Of a stretch of 64,000 bases of DNA, positions 30,713 through 42,300 are shown in pieces. Source of the DNA: Dipteris shenzhenensis (taxonomy: Eukaryota; Polypodiophyta; Polypodiopsida; Gleicheniales). The stretch lies in assembly GCA_047967505.1 (NCBI GenBank), contig CM106540.1; one strand, written 5' to 3'. The translations under genes and the position numbers were made by a program. Numbering within the stretch: position 1 is the first letter of the stretch; every line of letters starts with the position of its first letter. The notes beneath the pieces are model-generated. The model was given only the letters and a program-made list of their open reading frames with translations. It was not told where the DNA came from and did not search any database.

Positions 30713-33700
30713 TTAGATATTCGCTTTACATAAAAGTTCAAAACTTGTGATTACAAAGCCGTCAACCATCATGTTCCTCAGTACCAATGTCCTCTCAATG
30801 CCAGGCCCTTGACTACCAGGGTCCTGACTAATAGGCTGCTCTAAGATAGTAACAATGTAATCAATGCGCCCTTGACTACCAGGGTCCTGACTAATAGGCT
30901 GATCTAAGACTGGAGTCTCAGTAGCAAGGTCCTCAGTAGTTTGCTCTTCAATTCCAAGCACGGGACTAGTAGGCTACTCTAAAGTCTCATGTCCAAATTC
31001 TTGGTGAGTAGGATCTTGGCTACTAGGTTCCTGACTAGTAGGTTGCTCTGGAGTCTGTAAGGTCATGGTCGAAGAACCATCTATGCCTCCTGGTAACTCC
31101 TCCTGGTCATGCTTTGCCTCATCCATACCTTCTTTGGGTAAGGCTTCCTTGCTTGATCCACTTGCATGTCCTTCACCCAAGATCAAAGGTGCCTTCCTCA
31201 CTTTTAATTTCAAGGGAAGTGCTTCCACCTCTTTAGCCTTACCTTTTCCTATGACATGCTGTACTACTACTTCTTGCTACCGCAAGCTGTCCCGTATGAT
31301 GAGTGGAACCTCCTTGACTCTAATTGACAATTGATCACCCTTATTCTTTGTGCGGATTTCTTCTTGGCATGAGTCATCGGATGCAGAGCTTTCATCCTCA
31401 TCATCACCTGAGCTAGAATCATCACCCTGAGCATTACCCTTGTCTTCCACATTTTCCTCACTACCCTCTTCTTTGACATTTTCCTCTTCAAAGGAGGTAG
31501 TGCAACTGTAATATGTGTTAAAGAACTCAATCTGATGGGGGGTATCAATGACATTTACATTTCTACCTTGGCATAGCAATTTCTCACCAGCAAAACCCAT
31601 TCGATACAATGCTACTTCCCACCCATCATTCAGTAAATTCTTTGTTATCTCTAGTATCACATCAGGATCCATCGGCTTTCCGTAATCCACCATTGCTGCA
31701 TCAAGTTTAACCTTATTGTCCTCAAAGTAATGAAGCTCGAGAGTCCTTAAAGGAATTTTGATTATATTGCTACCACCCCTGGATAAGAAGCACATCAAGA
31801 AAGGCTGCAAGACTTGAATGGCAATGCCTTCCAAGACAGTCATATGATTGCGTAGGACTATACCATGGTATACTTTTGAAAGTAAATACCCAAATGCAGA
31901 TGTCAAACTCACATACAAGGCATCCCTTTGTGATTCTGTCATGAACATGACCAATGTTGATCTTTTCTTATCTGCCATAGGACCTTCTATGATAAACTGC
32001 ACAAGTTCAACTATCCGTGACACTGCAAGGTCTTGCAATTCATCTATGAAAAATACACATGGCTTCTCCCAAGCATGACTGCTCATTGTTATGAAATGCT
32101 CTGTATCAATGCCATTGATGTGTGAAAAATTTGTATCATTCTCTAATAGCAAGATATCATAGGAGAAGCTGAATGGAGAACCATCATCTAAACCACCAAT
32201 TGCTCTACCTTGGGCAGTGGATTGTAAGGCCTCTTTCTTGATGTCCATATATTTTGTCTCAATAATCTTTGGCGTTTTAGCTCTTAGATCCTTTATTGAT
32301 GTGGCATCTGCATCCGTTGAAGCCAACCACTTTCTAGCCCATGTCTTATCAAGGAGATGACCTAGGCTAAGTGCTTTCTTCTTATCCACATTAATTCACT
32401 TGCCAGCTAACTCATCATTAGATTTCAATAAAGACAATAGTGCCGAGAGAGCAACCTCACTTTGAATCATTCGGGTGACCACTTCATCCAAGTTGCTATG
32501 CTTGCTCTTCTTTCCAAAGAAGCAGTCACCACTTGGATCTTCTTGTACAATTCTTCTATTATTGCATTTGGAACAAACCTTAATGCTCTCCACCAAACAA
32601 TAGACATCAGTTTGATTATTTCTTTCCTTTGAGTTGCAGTGTGCTCTGGTGCCTCAAAGGATATCTTTCCTGTTTCATATGCTTGGCAAACATCCACTAT
32701 GCTCTGAAACACTGAGTTCTCGTGGAAGACAATGGAAGTAACATCCCTGCATCTTGCAATGGCGGTGTTCAGATCCTTTGCCTCAACCTTATTACTTGGT
32801 ATGCCTTGCGTATTACTTACAACACCTTTCAAGCATCTATAGAACCAAGTCCTCTTTGCCAAGTACTCAGATGTAGGTCTCCTGCCCTTCATTGTTTGTG
32901 GCTTTCCACAGCCCACCCATAACTCCCTTGCCTTAATCAGGATCTCAGAAAGAGAAGAGCCTTTTTTCAACCTAAATGGAGTAGAATTCAGCCTTTCTAA
33001 TTCTAGAATGTACTTTGAGTCATTGTTAAATATGCATACATGACAAATGACCCATTGAAACTTTTCCATCCACTTAATCTGTGGCAAGTTTCCTTTTCTT
33101 CCCTCATCAAGGGCAATCCTGCAAGCTTCACAAAAGTGTTGCCCATAAATGGGCTCAAACATGCATCTTTCCAAGAATTTATTCTTTGCCAGCATGTATC
33201 TCTTCTCGATGTCAGTCCCATATCGGCTTTGGTACAAAGACTCTCCATGAACAAAGTCACTCCTTCTAAAGTTCTCAAAAGCATCAAGAAAGTCCACGTG
33301 CTTTGGAAATGTGACATCAGACAATGGAGGATCATCTTCTTGAAGTCTTGTTAATGCCATAGGATGAAGAGTGATATTAGTGGCAACTGGAGTTCTTGTT
33401 TTCTTCGTATCTTCATACAATTTGCGTGCAAATGTCATATCTAGCTTCTTTGATTTGTGAATAACGAAGCTGAATCAATAAGCATTATGGCCACGCTGAA
33501 TTGTGTTCAATGCTTCCAAGGCACTAAGTAATTCTTGGTATCCCTCAATTGAATCTGGTAAGGGCTTCAAGAAGTGCTTGTGCGTAACTCGTAACTTGTA
33601 GACCACATCGTCATTCTTCCCTTTGCACACAACTTCTATCAAATTGTTTTCTTTAATGTTGATGGTTGAGACCATGCCACCATTTCTTACTACCTCTGGA

Positions 33701-33765
33701 GAATATTTCACGCTTAACACATTCTCGGCAGTGATCACCAAAAAATACTTTGATTTGCACTCCAT
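30713..33765 (-). pseudogene. Unrecognised large gene of element 3 (gene A), lightly broken
   Basis: Read from 33765. MECKSKYFLVITAENVLSV starts a frame that runs to about 32500 with one TGA at about 33477. After one frame change it continues to 31277 with one TGA at about 32396, then to a tail ending at 30713. Features: EEGRKGNLP-type and Cys pairs (CEACRI, CHVC; about residues 210-260), CSKCNN, an acidic segment, PCVFFIDELQD resembling a Walker B strand without a visible P-loop, LSKVYHGIVLRN, a D/E/S-rich region (31500-31370) and a C-terminal tail repeating QPISQDPGSQG. About 1,000 codons in all. I do not recognise the family. The position opposite the DUF7869-like gene suggests a second mobility protein. 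Confidence 0.55.
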
Positions 33766-33779
33766 AAAATACTAAGCAT

Positions 33780-34335
33780 GTTCAAGATATTTGAAAGACA
33801 CCTTGGAACCAAAACTCAAAGCCATAGTTTTTTGCAAAGCAATCAAAAACAAAAAATGAGAATAACAATGATTTTCAAACTCAAAATATTAAAAAAATAG
33901 TTAATTAAATATTTAAATATTAAAAAATAAAAATTAATTGAAATTTTATAAGTTTAAATATATTTCTAAAAATATTTTTTTATATTTCTAGATGCTATTT
34001 TTTAATCTAATATTTTTTTACATAAATAATTTAATTCAAAATATTTTAAACATAGATAAAAAATTAATTTAATTTCTCTAAAAATTTACTTGATCTTTTT
34101 TTTATTTTTATTTTATTTATTTATTTATCTATATATTTAAAATTTAATTTATTTTTTCTAAAAAATTAAAAAATTAAAATTTTTATTTATTTATTTAATT
34201 TTAATTTTTAAATTAAATTAAATTAAATTTAGTAATTTAAAAAATTTTTAATTATTATATATTTATTTAAAATTTAATTTAATTTTTTTAATTAAAAAAA
34301 TAAAAAAAATTAAATTTATTTTTTAAGCTTTTTTT
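33780..34335. other. Very AT-rich spacer upstream of gene A
   Basis: Long A/T runs (TTTATTTATTTA, AATTAAATTAAATT). It presumably contains the gene A promoter region, but no distinct box can be singled out from such sequence. Confidence 0.6.
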
Positions 34336-34339
34336 TGAG

Positions 34340-36000
34340 CCCCGAAGGACCCCCACTTAAGGAGAGGAGGGGATTACCCCCCCAACCTATTGCGTGCGCA
34401 ACAGGTTGGGGGTTAATCCCCCGCCCTCCCCTCCCCTCCTCTCCCATCTGCCCGCCCCTCCCCTCTCCTCTTGCCTCCCCGTGTCTCCCCTCCCCTCCTG
34501 TCTCGGTTAATCCCCTGCCCTCCCCTCCCCTCCTCTCCCATCTGCCCGCCCCTCCCCTCTCCTCCTGCCTCCCCATCTCTCCCCTCCCCTCCTGTCTCCC
34601 CTCCTCGCCCCTCCCCTCTCCTCCCCGCTCGTCTCCCCTCCCCACCCCTCCCGTCATCCTTGCTCCCCTCCCCTCTCGCCTCCCCTCCCCCCCTCCCCTC
34701 TCGCCTCCCCTCCCCGCCCCTCCTGCCTCCCCTCCCTCCCCTCCTCACCCGTCTCCCCTCCCCGCCCTCCCCCCCCTCTCGCCTCCCCTCGCCTCCCCTC
34801 ATGCCTCCCCGCCCCCTCCCTACCGCAGGAGGCATCGAGGGATGCCTCCCATAGCGAGGAGGGGGCAGGGAGGCGCGAGGGGCGAGAGGGGAGGGGAGGG
34901 GCAGGGGGAGGGGCGGGGAGGGGAGGGGAGAGGGGAGGGACGGGGAGGAGAGAGGCAGGGAGGGGGGGTTAATACTTTTTAAAGACACATCTATGTGGAG
35001 TGTTAGTGCACAGATTTAAGTTTTTTGCAAACATATGGATTGATTCCTTGCATCTACATGATAGCAATCAAGTTGTAACATCCGTTATGAAGGCAATTCG
35101 CAATGTACATGTAGAAAAAGGTCGCCTACCAGCAACTTTGAGAGTACAAGCAGACAATTGCGGACGAGAGAATAAGAATGTACTCTTCTTTGCACTCTGC
35201 TCAATGCTAATTGCTCATTTAACCCCCCCCTCCTTGCCTCTCCCCTCCCTACCCCTCCCCTCTCCCCTCCCCTCCCCTCCCTGGCCCTCCCCTCCCCTCT
35301 CGCCCCTCCCATGTCCCTGCCCCGTCCCTCCCCTCTCACCTGTCCCGCCTCCCTGCCCCGCCCCTCCCCTCCCCTCTCGCCCCTCCCCTCCCCTCCCCGC
35401 CCCGCCCCTCCCCTCTCCCCTCCCCTCCTTGCCCCGCCCCTCCCCTCTCGCCTCCCCTCTCTGCTTGCCCCTCCCCTCTCCCCTCCCCTCCCCGCCCTGC
35501 CCCTCTCGCCCCTCCCCTCTCCCCTCCCCTCCCTGCCCCGCCCCTCCCCTCTCCCCTCCCCTCCCCTCCCCGCCCCTCCGCTCCCCTCACCTCCCCCTCA
35601 CCGCTTGGAGGGGAAGCAGGAGAAGAGGGGAGGGGAAGCGGGAGGAGAGGGAGGAAAGGAGGGGAGGGGAGGGGAGGGGAAAGCGAGAGAAGAGGGGAGG
35701 AGAGGGGAAGGGAGAGGAGGGGAGGGGAGGGGAGGGGAGGGGGAAGTGGGAGGAGAGGGGAAGGGAGGGATAGGGCAAGCAGGAGGAGGGAGAGGACAGG
35801 GGAAAAGAGGAGGAGGGGAGGGGAAGGGAGGAGAGGGGAAGGGGGAAGCGGAAGGAGGGAGGGGGGAGGGGAGAGAAGAAGTGGCAGGAGAGGGGATGGG
35901 AAGCGGGAGGAGGTGGGAAGGGAGGAGAGGGGATGGGAAGCGGGAGGAGAGAGGAAGGGAGGGGAGGGAGGAGAGGGGAGGGAAGGGAGGGAGGGAGTAC
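34340..36000. repeat. Alternating polypyrimidine/polypurine arms with transposase fragment between
   Basis: Four arms: pyrimidine CCCCTCCCCT-type (34408-34822), purine (34850-34968), pyrimidine (35220-35606) and purine (35608-36000). The first pair meets at the perfect hairpin GGAGGCATC-GAGG-GATGCCTCC (34829-34850). The outer junctions TTAATCCCCC (34412) and GGGGGGGTTAATA (34963) mirror each other, as do GGGTTAA (34968) and TTTAACCCCCCC (35219). CCCCCAACCTATTGCG...CGCAACAGGTTGGGGG sits at the left edge (34379-34412). Open frames here are simple-sequence artefacts. Confidence 0.9.
34972..35218 (+). pseudogene. DUF7869-like core fragment in the loop of the purine/pyrimidine hairpin
   Basis: Reads VLVHRFKFFANIWIDSL, then DSNQVVTSVMKAIRNVH and VQADNCGRENKNVLFFA. 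Nucleotide identity with the minus-strand copy at 10680-10920 is about 95% by eye, much higher than with the element's own plus-strand gene. The conserved QADNC Asp is intact here, whereas it is His in the 10.7-kb copy. The fragment stops abruptly at both ends in GGGGGTTAA/TTAACCCCC junctions, so it was captured within the array rather than left by local decay. Confidence 0.85.
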
Positions 36001-36059
36001 CTGGGTGGGGAGGTGGTGGAGGAGCTCCAGGAAAGTTATGAGAGAATGAGGAGAAGTAG

Positions 36060-37650
36060 AGTTTTATAGGAAATGGGTAGCTTTTAGGTATAGTCAACTT
36101 TTTTAAGTTTTTAAGATTTTTTTAGTTCTTTTAGGTTCACTATAAGTAGAATGTTCTTCATTCTCTCTTTCATTCAAAGTTCATTCTTTCACACTCCACG
36201 CTTCCCTCCTCGCATCAACCTGTTGCAGGATTCTCAAAATTTTCAAAATGTTGCAAGAGGTGAGTTCATTTCCAACCTATTGCGTAAGCAAGATTTTCTA
36301 AGAATCAAGTTTTTGTAAATTTAAATTTTTTTTCAAATCCGGTTCTTTTCTCAAAAACTTGTTGCGTACGCAACATCTTCAAAAACCATCTTTTGCATTA
36401 AATCTTTTTTCCCACAAATTTCCCTCTTTACCTTAAACTCTCATAACCTATTGTCACAAATTTCTCTCAACCTCAAACTCTCTCAGCCTATTGGGCACAC
36501 AATAATATTTCAAAAAAAATAAATTAGGAAACAATCTATTACAAATTCCTCTCTCAACCTCAAAACCACTCAAACCTCTCTACCTATTGCGTACGCAAGA
36601 ACTTCAAAATAAAATTTAATCATAAATCTCTTCAAAAACTCTTCTCACGACACTTTATTAATATAAGAAATCCATTTATAATATTTTTGCTCCATAATAT
36701 AATAAAATTTTATTAACTAATATTAAAATATAACTTTGCTAAAAATATATATTGTTAATCTATAAATTAATATAATTGTTATATAAATATATATATAAAT
36801 ACATTAATTAAAAAAATATAACAATGAAAATATTTTTGAATGGGAAGTTTTCTAGCATATGTGCTTTATATAATACTTATGCTTAAAACAATGAAGAATT
36901 AGTGAATGTATTTGTAAGGTAGTTCTTAATATGAAAAATCTCTACAATATTCTTCTTTCTATTAACTAGATATTAAATTTTAGTTTTAATAAAAATATAC
37001 ATCATTAACTTAAAAACTAATATAAATATAATATAATTATTGTATAAATTTAAATAAATATATAAATTATTAATATTATACATTAATAACATTTAAAATT
37101 ATGTATATTATATACTAATAACCTTTAGATTTTAAAAAGGTATTCAATCAAAGAATTAAATTAATTTAAAAAATAAGGAAATATTAAAATTTACACAAGT
37201 ACTTTTAGCATGTATGCTTTTCTTCCCTGTATATAATACTTGTTAGTCAAAGAATGAAGAATTAGATAATGTATTTGTAAGGTAGGTATTTAAAACCATA
37301 GAATCTGGAAGAGGTTTAGCATACTTGCTTATCTTTGTTACAATATGTAATACTTTGCAAAAGCCTTAAATAAAGGCTTTGTACAAAACTATAGTATCAT
37401 TGAATCCATATCATTTTTCTACTTTAGCAACCACCAAATATCCATGATATGGAAAATGTATTTCTTATGAATATTTCTTATCACATACTTATTCATTTCT
37501 TCTGATACACCATGCAGCATGAATTTAAGAAAATATGAATCGGTGTGCTTTTAGCCTATGTGCTTGTCCCTAATAAGTAGGATACTTTAACTAGGTAGAC
37601 TTATAATTACTTAAAGTAAAGCCTTTGCAAAGGATCGTACCTAGTATTGG
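36060..37650. other. AT-rich central region of element 3
   Basis: No gene seen. It holds scattered ATTGCGTACGCAA/TTGCGTACGCAAC palindromes (36355-36375, 36585-36600) and a loose repeat of TTTAGCATRTGTGCTT...ATAATACTT (about 36850, 37206, 37318 and 37548). GAATGAAGAATTAG...GTATTTGTAAGGTAG occurs twice (36890 and 37250). Confidence 0.55.
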
Positions 37651-37654
37651 ATAT

Positions 37655-39215
37655 ATCCAACCTATTGCACAAATCAAGAAAATTGCACAAATCAAAAATT
37701 TTCTTGATTTGTGCAACAGATTGGATATACGATTGGTTGGATAAACTTTAAACAATTAATACCCTAACATCTTAACCACCGTAAATCCTAAACTTTAAAC
37801 ATTTAATTCCTAAATCCTAAATCCTAAACTCCTAAACAATAAATCCTAAACCCTAAAACCTAAACTCTAAATCCTAAATTCTAAATCCCAAACCCTAAAC
37901 CCTAAACCCTAACCTTAAACCCTAAATCCTAAATCTTCAACCCTAAACCCTAACCCTAAACCCTAAACCCTAACCCTAACCCTAAAATACAACCAAAATT
38001 TAATGAATTTTTTTAATTTGTGTGACAGGTTGGATATATCCCCCAACCTATTGTTCAAGCAACAGGTTGGGGGATATATCCAACCTGTTGCACAAATCAA
38101 AAAAATTGCACAAATCAAGACTTTTCTTGATTTGTGCAACAGATTGGATACACGGTTGGGGGTGCACCCCCAACCTATTGCTTGAGCAACAGGTTGGGGG
38201 ATATATCCAACCTGTTCCACAAGTCAAGAATTTTCTTAATTTGTGTAAGAAGTTGGATTGAGCAACAAGTTGGGGGATATATCCAACCTGTTGTACAAAT
38301 CAAGAAAATTCCTTGATCTGTGCAACAAATTGGATATACCTCCCAACCTATTGTAAGAGGTTGGGAGTGTATCCCCAACCTGTTGCTTGAGTAACAGGTT
38401 GGGGGATATCCAACATGTTGCACAAATCAATAATTTTCTTGATTTGTGCAACAGATTGGATATATTCCCCAACCTGTTGCTCAAGCAATAGGTTGGCAGA
38501 TATATACAACTTGATCTACAAGTCAAGAATTTTCTTGATTTGTGCAATAGGTTAATATACCCCCCAACTTGTTACTCAATATATCCAACCTATTCCACAA
38601 GTCAAGAATTTTCTTGATTTGTGCAACAGGTTGGATATATCCCCCAACCTATTGCTCAATCCAATCTGTCGCACAAATTAAGAAAATTCTTAACTTGTGG
38701 AACAGGTTAGATATATCCCCCAACTTGTTGCTTAAGCAACAAGTTGGGGGTGCACCCCCAACCATATATCTGTTGCTCAAGCAACAGGTTGGGGGATATA
38801 TCCAACCTGTTGCACAAATAAGAAAAATTATAAAAATCAAGAATTTTCTTGATTGTGCAACAGATTGGATATACGGTTGGGGGTGCACCCCCAACCTGTT
38901 GCTTGAGCAACAGGTTGGAGGATATCCAACCTATTGCACAAATCAATAAATTTCTTGATTTGTGCCACATGGTTGGGAGTGCACCCCCAACTTGTTGCAC
39001 GAATGAATAATTTTCTTGATTTGTGCAATAGATTGGATATATCCCCCAACCTGTTGCTCAAGCAATAGGTTGGGGGATATATACAACTTGTTTTACAAGT
39101 CAACAATTTTCTTTATTTGTGCAATAGGTTGATATACCCCCAACCTGTTACTCAATATATCCAACATGTTCCACAAGTCAAGAATTTTCTTAATTTGTGC
39201 AAATGATTGCCTTCT
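37655..39215. repeat. Palindrome array: AACCTGTTGC hairpins alternating with AAATCAAGAA hairpins
   Basis: Two interleaved palindromes recur over about 1.2 kb. Type A is CCCCCAACCTGTTGC followed by TTGA or TCAA and GCAACAGGTTGGGGG (38040-38072, 38165-38200, 38725-38760, 38768-38795, 38885-38920, 39048-39075). Type B is TGCACAAATCAAGAAAA followed by its complement TTTTCTTGATTTGTGCA (37672-37715, 38088-38140, 38420-38455 and others). Both arms end in GGATATA/TATATCC or GGTGCACCCC. Short frames rich in NLLLKQQVGG are repeat artefacts. Confidence 0.93.
37755..37990. repeat. Short CCCTAAA telomere-like array
   Basis: About 235 bp of TAAATCCTAAA/CCCTAAACCCTAA units on the plus strand, ending at 37988 just before the palindrome array. 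Confidence 0.92.
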
Positions 39216-39315
39216 CTACTAGTTTTGATATAAAAGTTATTAAGTAATAATAAGCTCAATGATTATTTATTGTGTCTTTTTTTGAGTTGCTAATCTATTT
39301 TTGTACATAAAACAG

Positions 39316-42300
39316 GTATTCACCCTAATAGAGGATATGGATGTGGTGTTATATAAGAAGAATGAAGTGGTGGCTTTTGGACAAATTTATAGTCTTGATC
39401 CTATGAGTGTGTGCCATTTCCAACATTGTGGTGAGAGAAGATGTGTAGTGATAACCACCAACGTTGTAAATCCTGAAGTACATTTAAAATATCCACATGG
39501 AGACTTTGAAACATTGGGAGATATCTCATAATTTGACATATTTGATCTGCAAGCACACAGAACACTCTGGGACCAAGATGAAATTGTTCCAAAGACATAC
39601 TTTCAAGATATCAAGAAAACTTATTTTGAGGGGAGAAAAGTAGAGATGTTATCTTGCTCTGGAGAAGTTTTAGCAATTGGCAACTTTAAGGGCTATGCTT
39701 AGAGTTTTCTCTGTATAGTGGAGATAATTAAGTCGACTAGTGCATGTGTCATTCAAAATGCAATGGATAGTACTTCACATCTAGACGTCCATAATAATAT
39801 GTCTCATCTACAAGTTCATAGTACTTGTAAATGGGGGTTAGCTTTCTTGAAATCAAGTTTGCCCAAGACACTTTCCTTCAATGTCATGGAAGACACAACA
39901 GAATAATATCAGAAGAAAAGGACTATAACACAAATGGGATCCAAATTGATAAGAGGCTATAGTAGTGATCAAGAGTATCATAGTGGCATGCTCACAGGTA
40001 TTGAGGACATTATAGTAATAGATGTTGATGTAGAAAAGGTTTCTTGTGTTGCAAGTGACTCAAATATACTCACTAGTATAGAAGACTTGTCTTGTGTTGC
40101 AAGTGACTCAAACAGGCTCACTGGTAGAGAAGACTTCTTGTGTTGCAAGTGACTCGAACAGGCTCACTGGTATAGAAGACTTGTCCTTTGTTGCAAGTGA
40201 CTCGAATAGGCACATTGGTATAGAATACTTGTCTTCTTGTGTTGCAAGTGACTCAAACATGCTTACTGATATAGAAGACTTGTCTTGTGTTGAGAATAAT
40301 AAGATGGGACCACAAAGAAAAATACAGGCAAAGATTGATGGGATAAGTGATGCAATAGCATGAATTAATGATATTAGTGACAATGATTATGATGTTACCA
40401 CTCGAATGCAGGGCAAAAGGGGCAGAGAATCTGAGACTTGTCATGTTGTTCGTAATATTGTTGCTAGCATGCCAGAGAATATAGATGGGAGAATCTTGAG
40501 TTACAAAGGAGAAAGAGTTCAATCACAAAATTCAAGAGGCATTGGCAACAAATTGACATCAATGAACATGTCTACCAGATTGCCATTTCCAAGATATTAT
40601 AAGGTATCAAATAATTCTCAAGCCCACACATCATTTGATTATAGAGATGAAGATTCAAGGGAAATGGATTCGAGGTTCGATGGGCTTACAACTGGAAAAT
40701 GCAAGACAATATCTACAAAAAGAAAGTATGTGAGTGTGAAGAGGCGAAGAATCATGGCATCAATTCTAGAATCAAAGAGACATGTAATGTTATCCGAGGA
40801 GAATATGGAAAGGATGCTTATGCGAGCTTGTTGCAATGGACTTTGCATTAGGAAAGTTGGGAAAGATGATTGTGCAGCCATACGCCTTGGTATTTGGAGT
40901 AAGACAGCGCCTAATAGACATAACTATCTTCTTCAAGAGTTTTCATGCTTTCTTCATCAAGGCACTAATCAAGATTTGAGCACAAGACACTGTAAACCTA
41001 GATTGAAAGCCATGGTTAATGGGAGACCCATTTGCAATCGAGGATATCAATGGTTAACTGGACTATCACATGGCACATACTGGACCATCTGGGCAGACGT
41101 GAAAGAAAAAGTGGTTCATACAATTCATGGAAATACCTACAAGCTTAAATGCCATGGAAGCACTATAAATGCAACCGCAACATTAAAGCAAGTTCTCGAA
41201 GACCATGCATTACCATAGCCTCATCTTCAACAAACAATGCTAGATGGACGTGTTGAATGTCAACAACATCTTCCTTTGGGAATGACAAAGAAGGTTGTCC
41301 TAGAAACTGTCAATAAAACTTTACAAGACAGAGACGAGAGCATGATTTCACGGTCAACCTTGTAAAAAATTTGGCATAGAGATTTTTGCCATGTCAAGAC
41401 ACCATCAAAGCAAAGGATGTCAAAATGTAAGACATGTGATGAATTAAAAAATGCCATTGAACATAGTAAATGTGAGCAGTAGTGAGGAAGATATATTAAA
41501 TGGTGATCAATCCATTTACGTCATGTGCAGGATGCTCGAAAGTTGTATGCTTCTTGGAGAAAGGAAGCTATTTCACATGTCGATAATTCCATGTGCATCA
41601 CCATTGATGGCATGGACCAGAATACAACAACTTTGCCACGATTATATAGACGTATCCGACCGGCATTGGAGGGTAAACGTGGACTAAAAACACACTTGTG
41701 TGGGGTATTAGTACATGGATACCGAATCTTTTGTGATGTATGGATTGATAGTTTGCATGACCATGATAGTAACCAAGTTGTTACATCAATCATGAAAGAA
41801 ATAAGAAAGGTTAGAGATGCTCACAGATGTTTACCTAAAACATTGTGAATACAAGTTGATAATTGTTGGAGAGAGAACACGAATAAATATATATTTGCTT
41901 TATGCTCTATGCTAGTTGGTTTGAAAATATTTGAAGAAGTGGAAGTTGGCTTTCTTCTTGTCGGCCATACACATGAAGACATAGATCAAATCTTCAGTGT
42001 TATCTCTGGTGAGTTGAAGTCGAGTTGAAGTCAATGGATATTTTGACAATGGAGAATATGCTATTTTGAATTGGGAAAAAAATTGGAGGGTCTCGCAAGG
42101 AAGAATCAGAAGTGGCTATCTTAGAGAGGATGGTAGATTGGAGAGCATTCATACAGCCACATTTTACAAGCAGGAGATGATACCTTAATAGGACACACAA
42201 ATCCACACTACTTTCAGTTTCACATGCATAACAATATTCCAGTGATGCAATGGAAGCACTACTCAGTAGATGGAGATCATTTATGGAGTGAGTCATGTGC

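Noticed and set aside
32060-32090. Helicase or ATPase assignment of gene A from FFIDELQD
   Set aside because: A Walker B-like strand alone is weak; no GxxxxGK(S/T) loop or further helicase motifs are visible.
34335-36070. Long Pro/Ser/Leu-rich and Gly/Arg/Glu-rich frames in the CCCCT/GGGGA arms
   Set aside because: Simple-sequence artefact present on both strands; only the DUF7869-like fragment within is real coding remains.
37960-39110. Many short frames rich in NLLLKQQVGG and ATGWIYPP
   Set aside because: They are the same palindromic repeat read in different frames and strands, with stops every 60-120 codons.
37655-39215. CRISPR array
   Set aside because: Spaced palindromes suggested it, but the units are not separated by unique spacers of constant size, and the context is a plant transposon.
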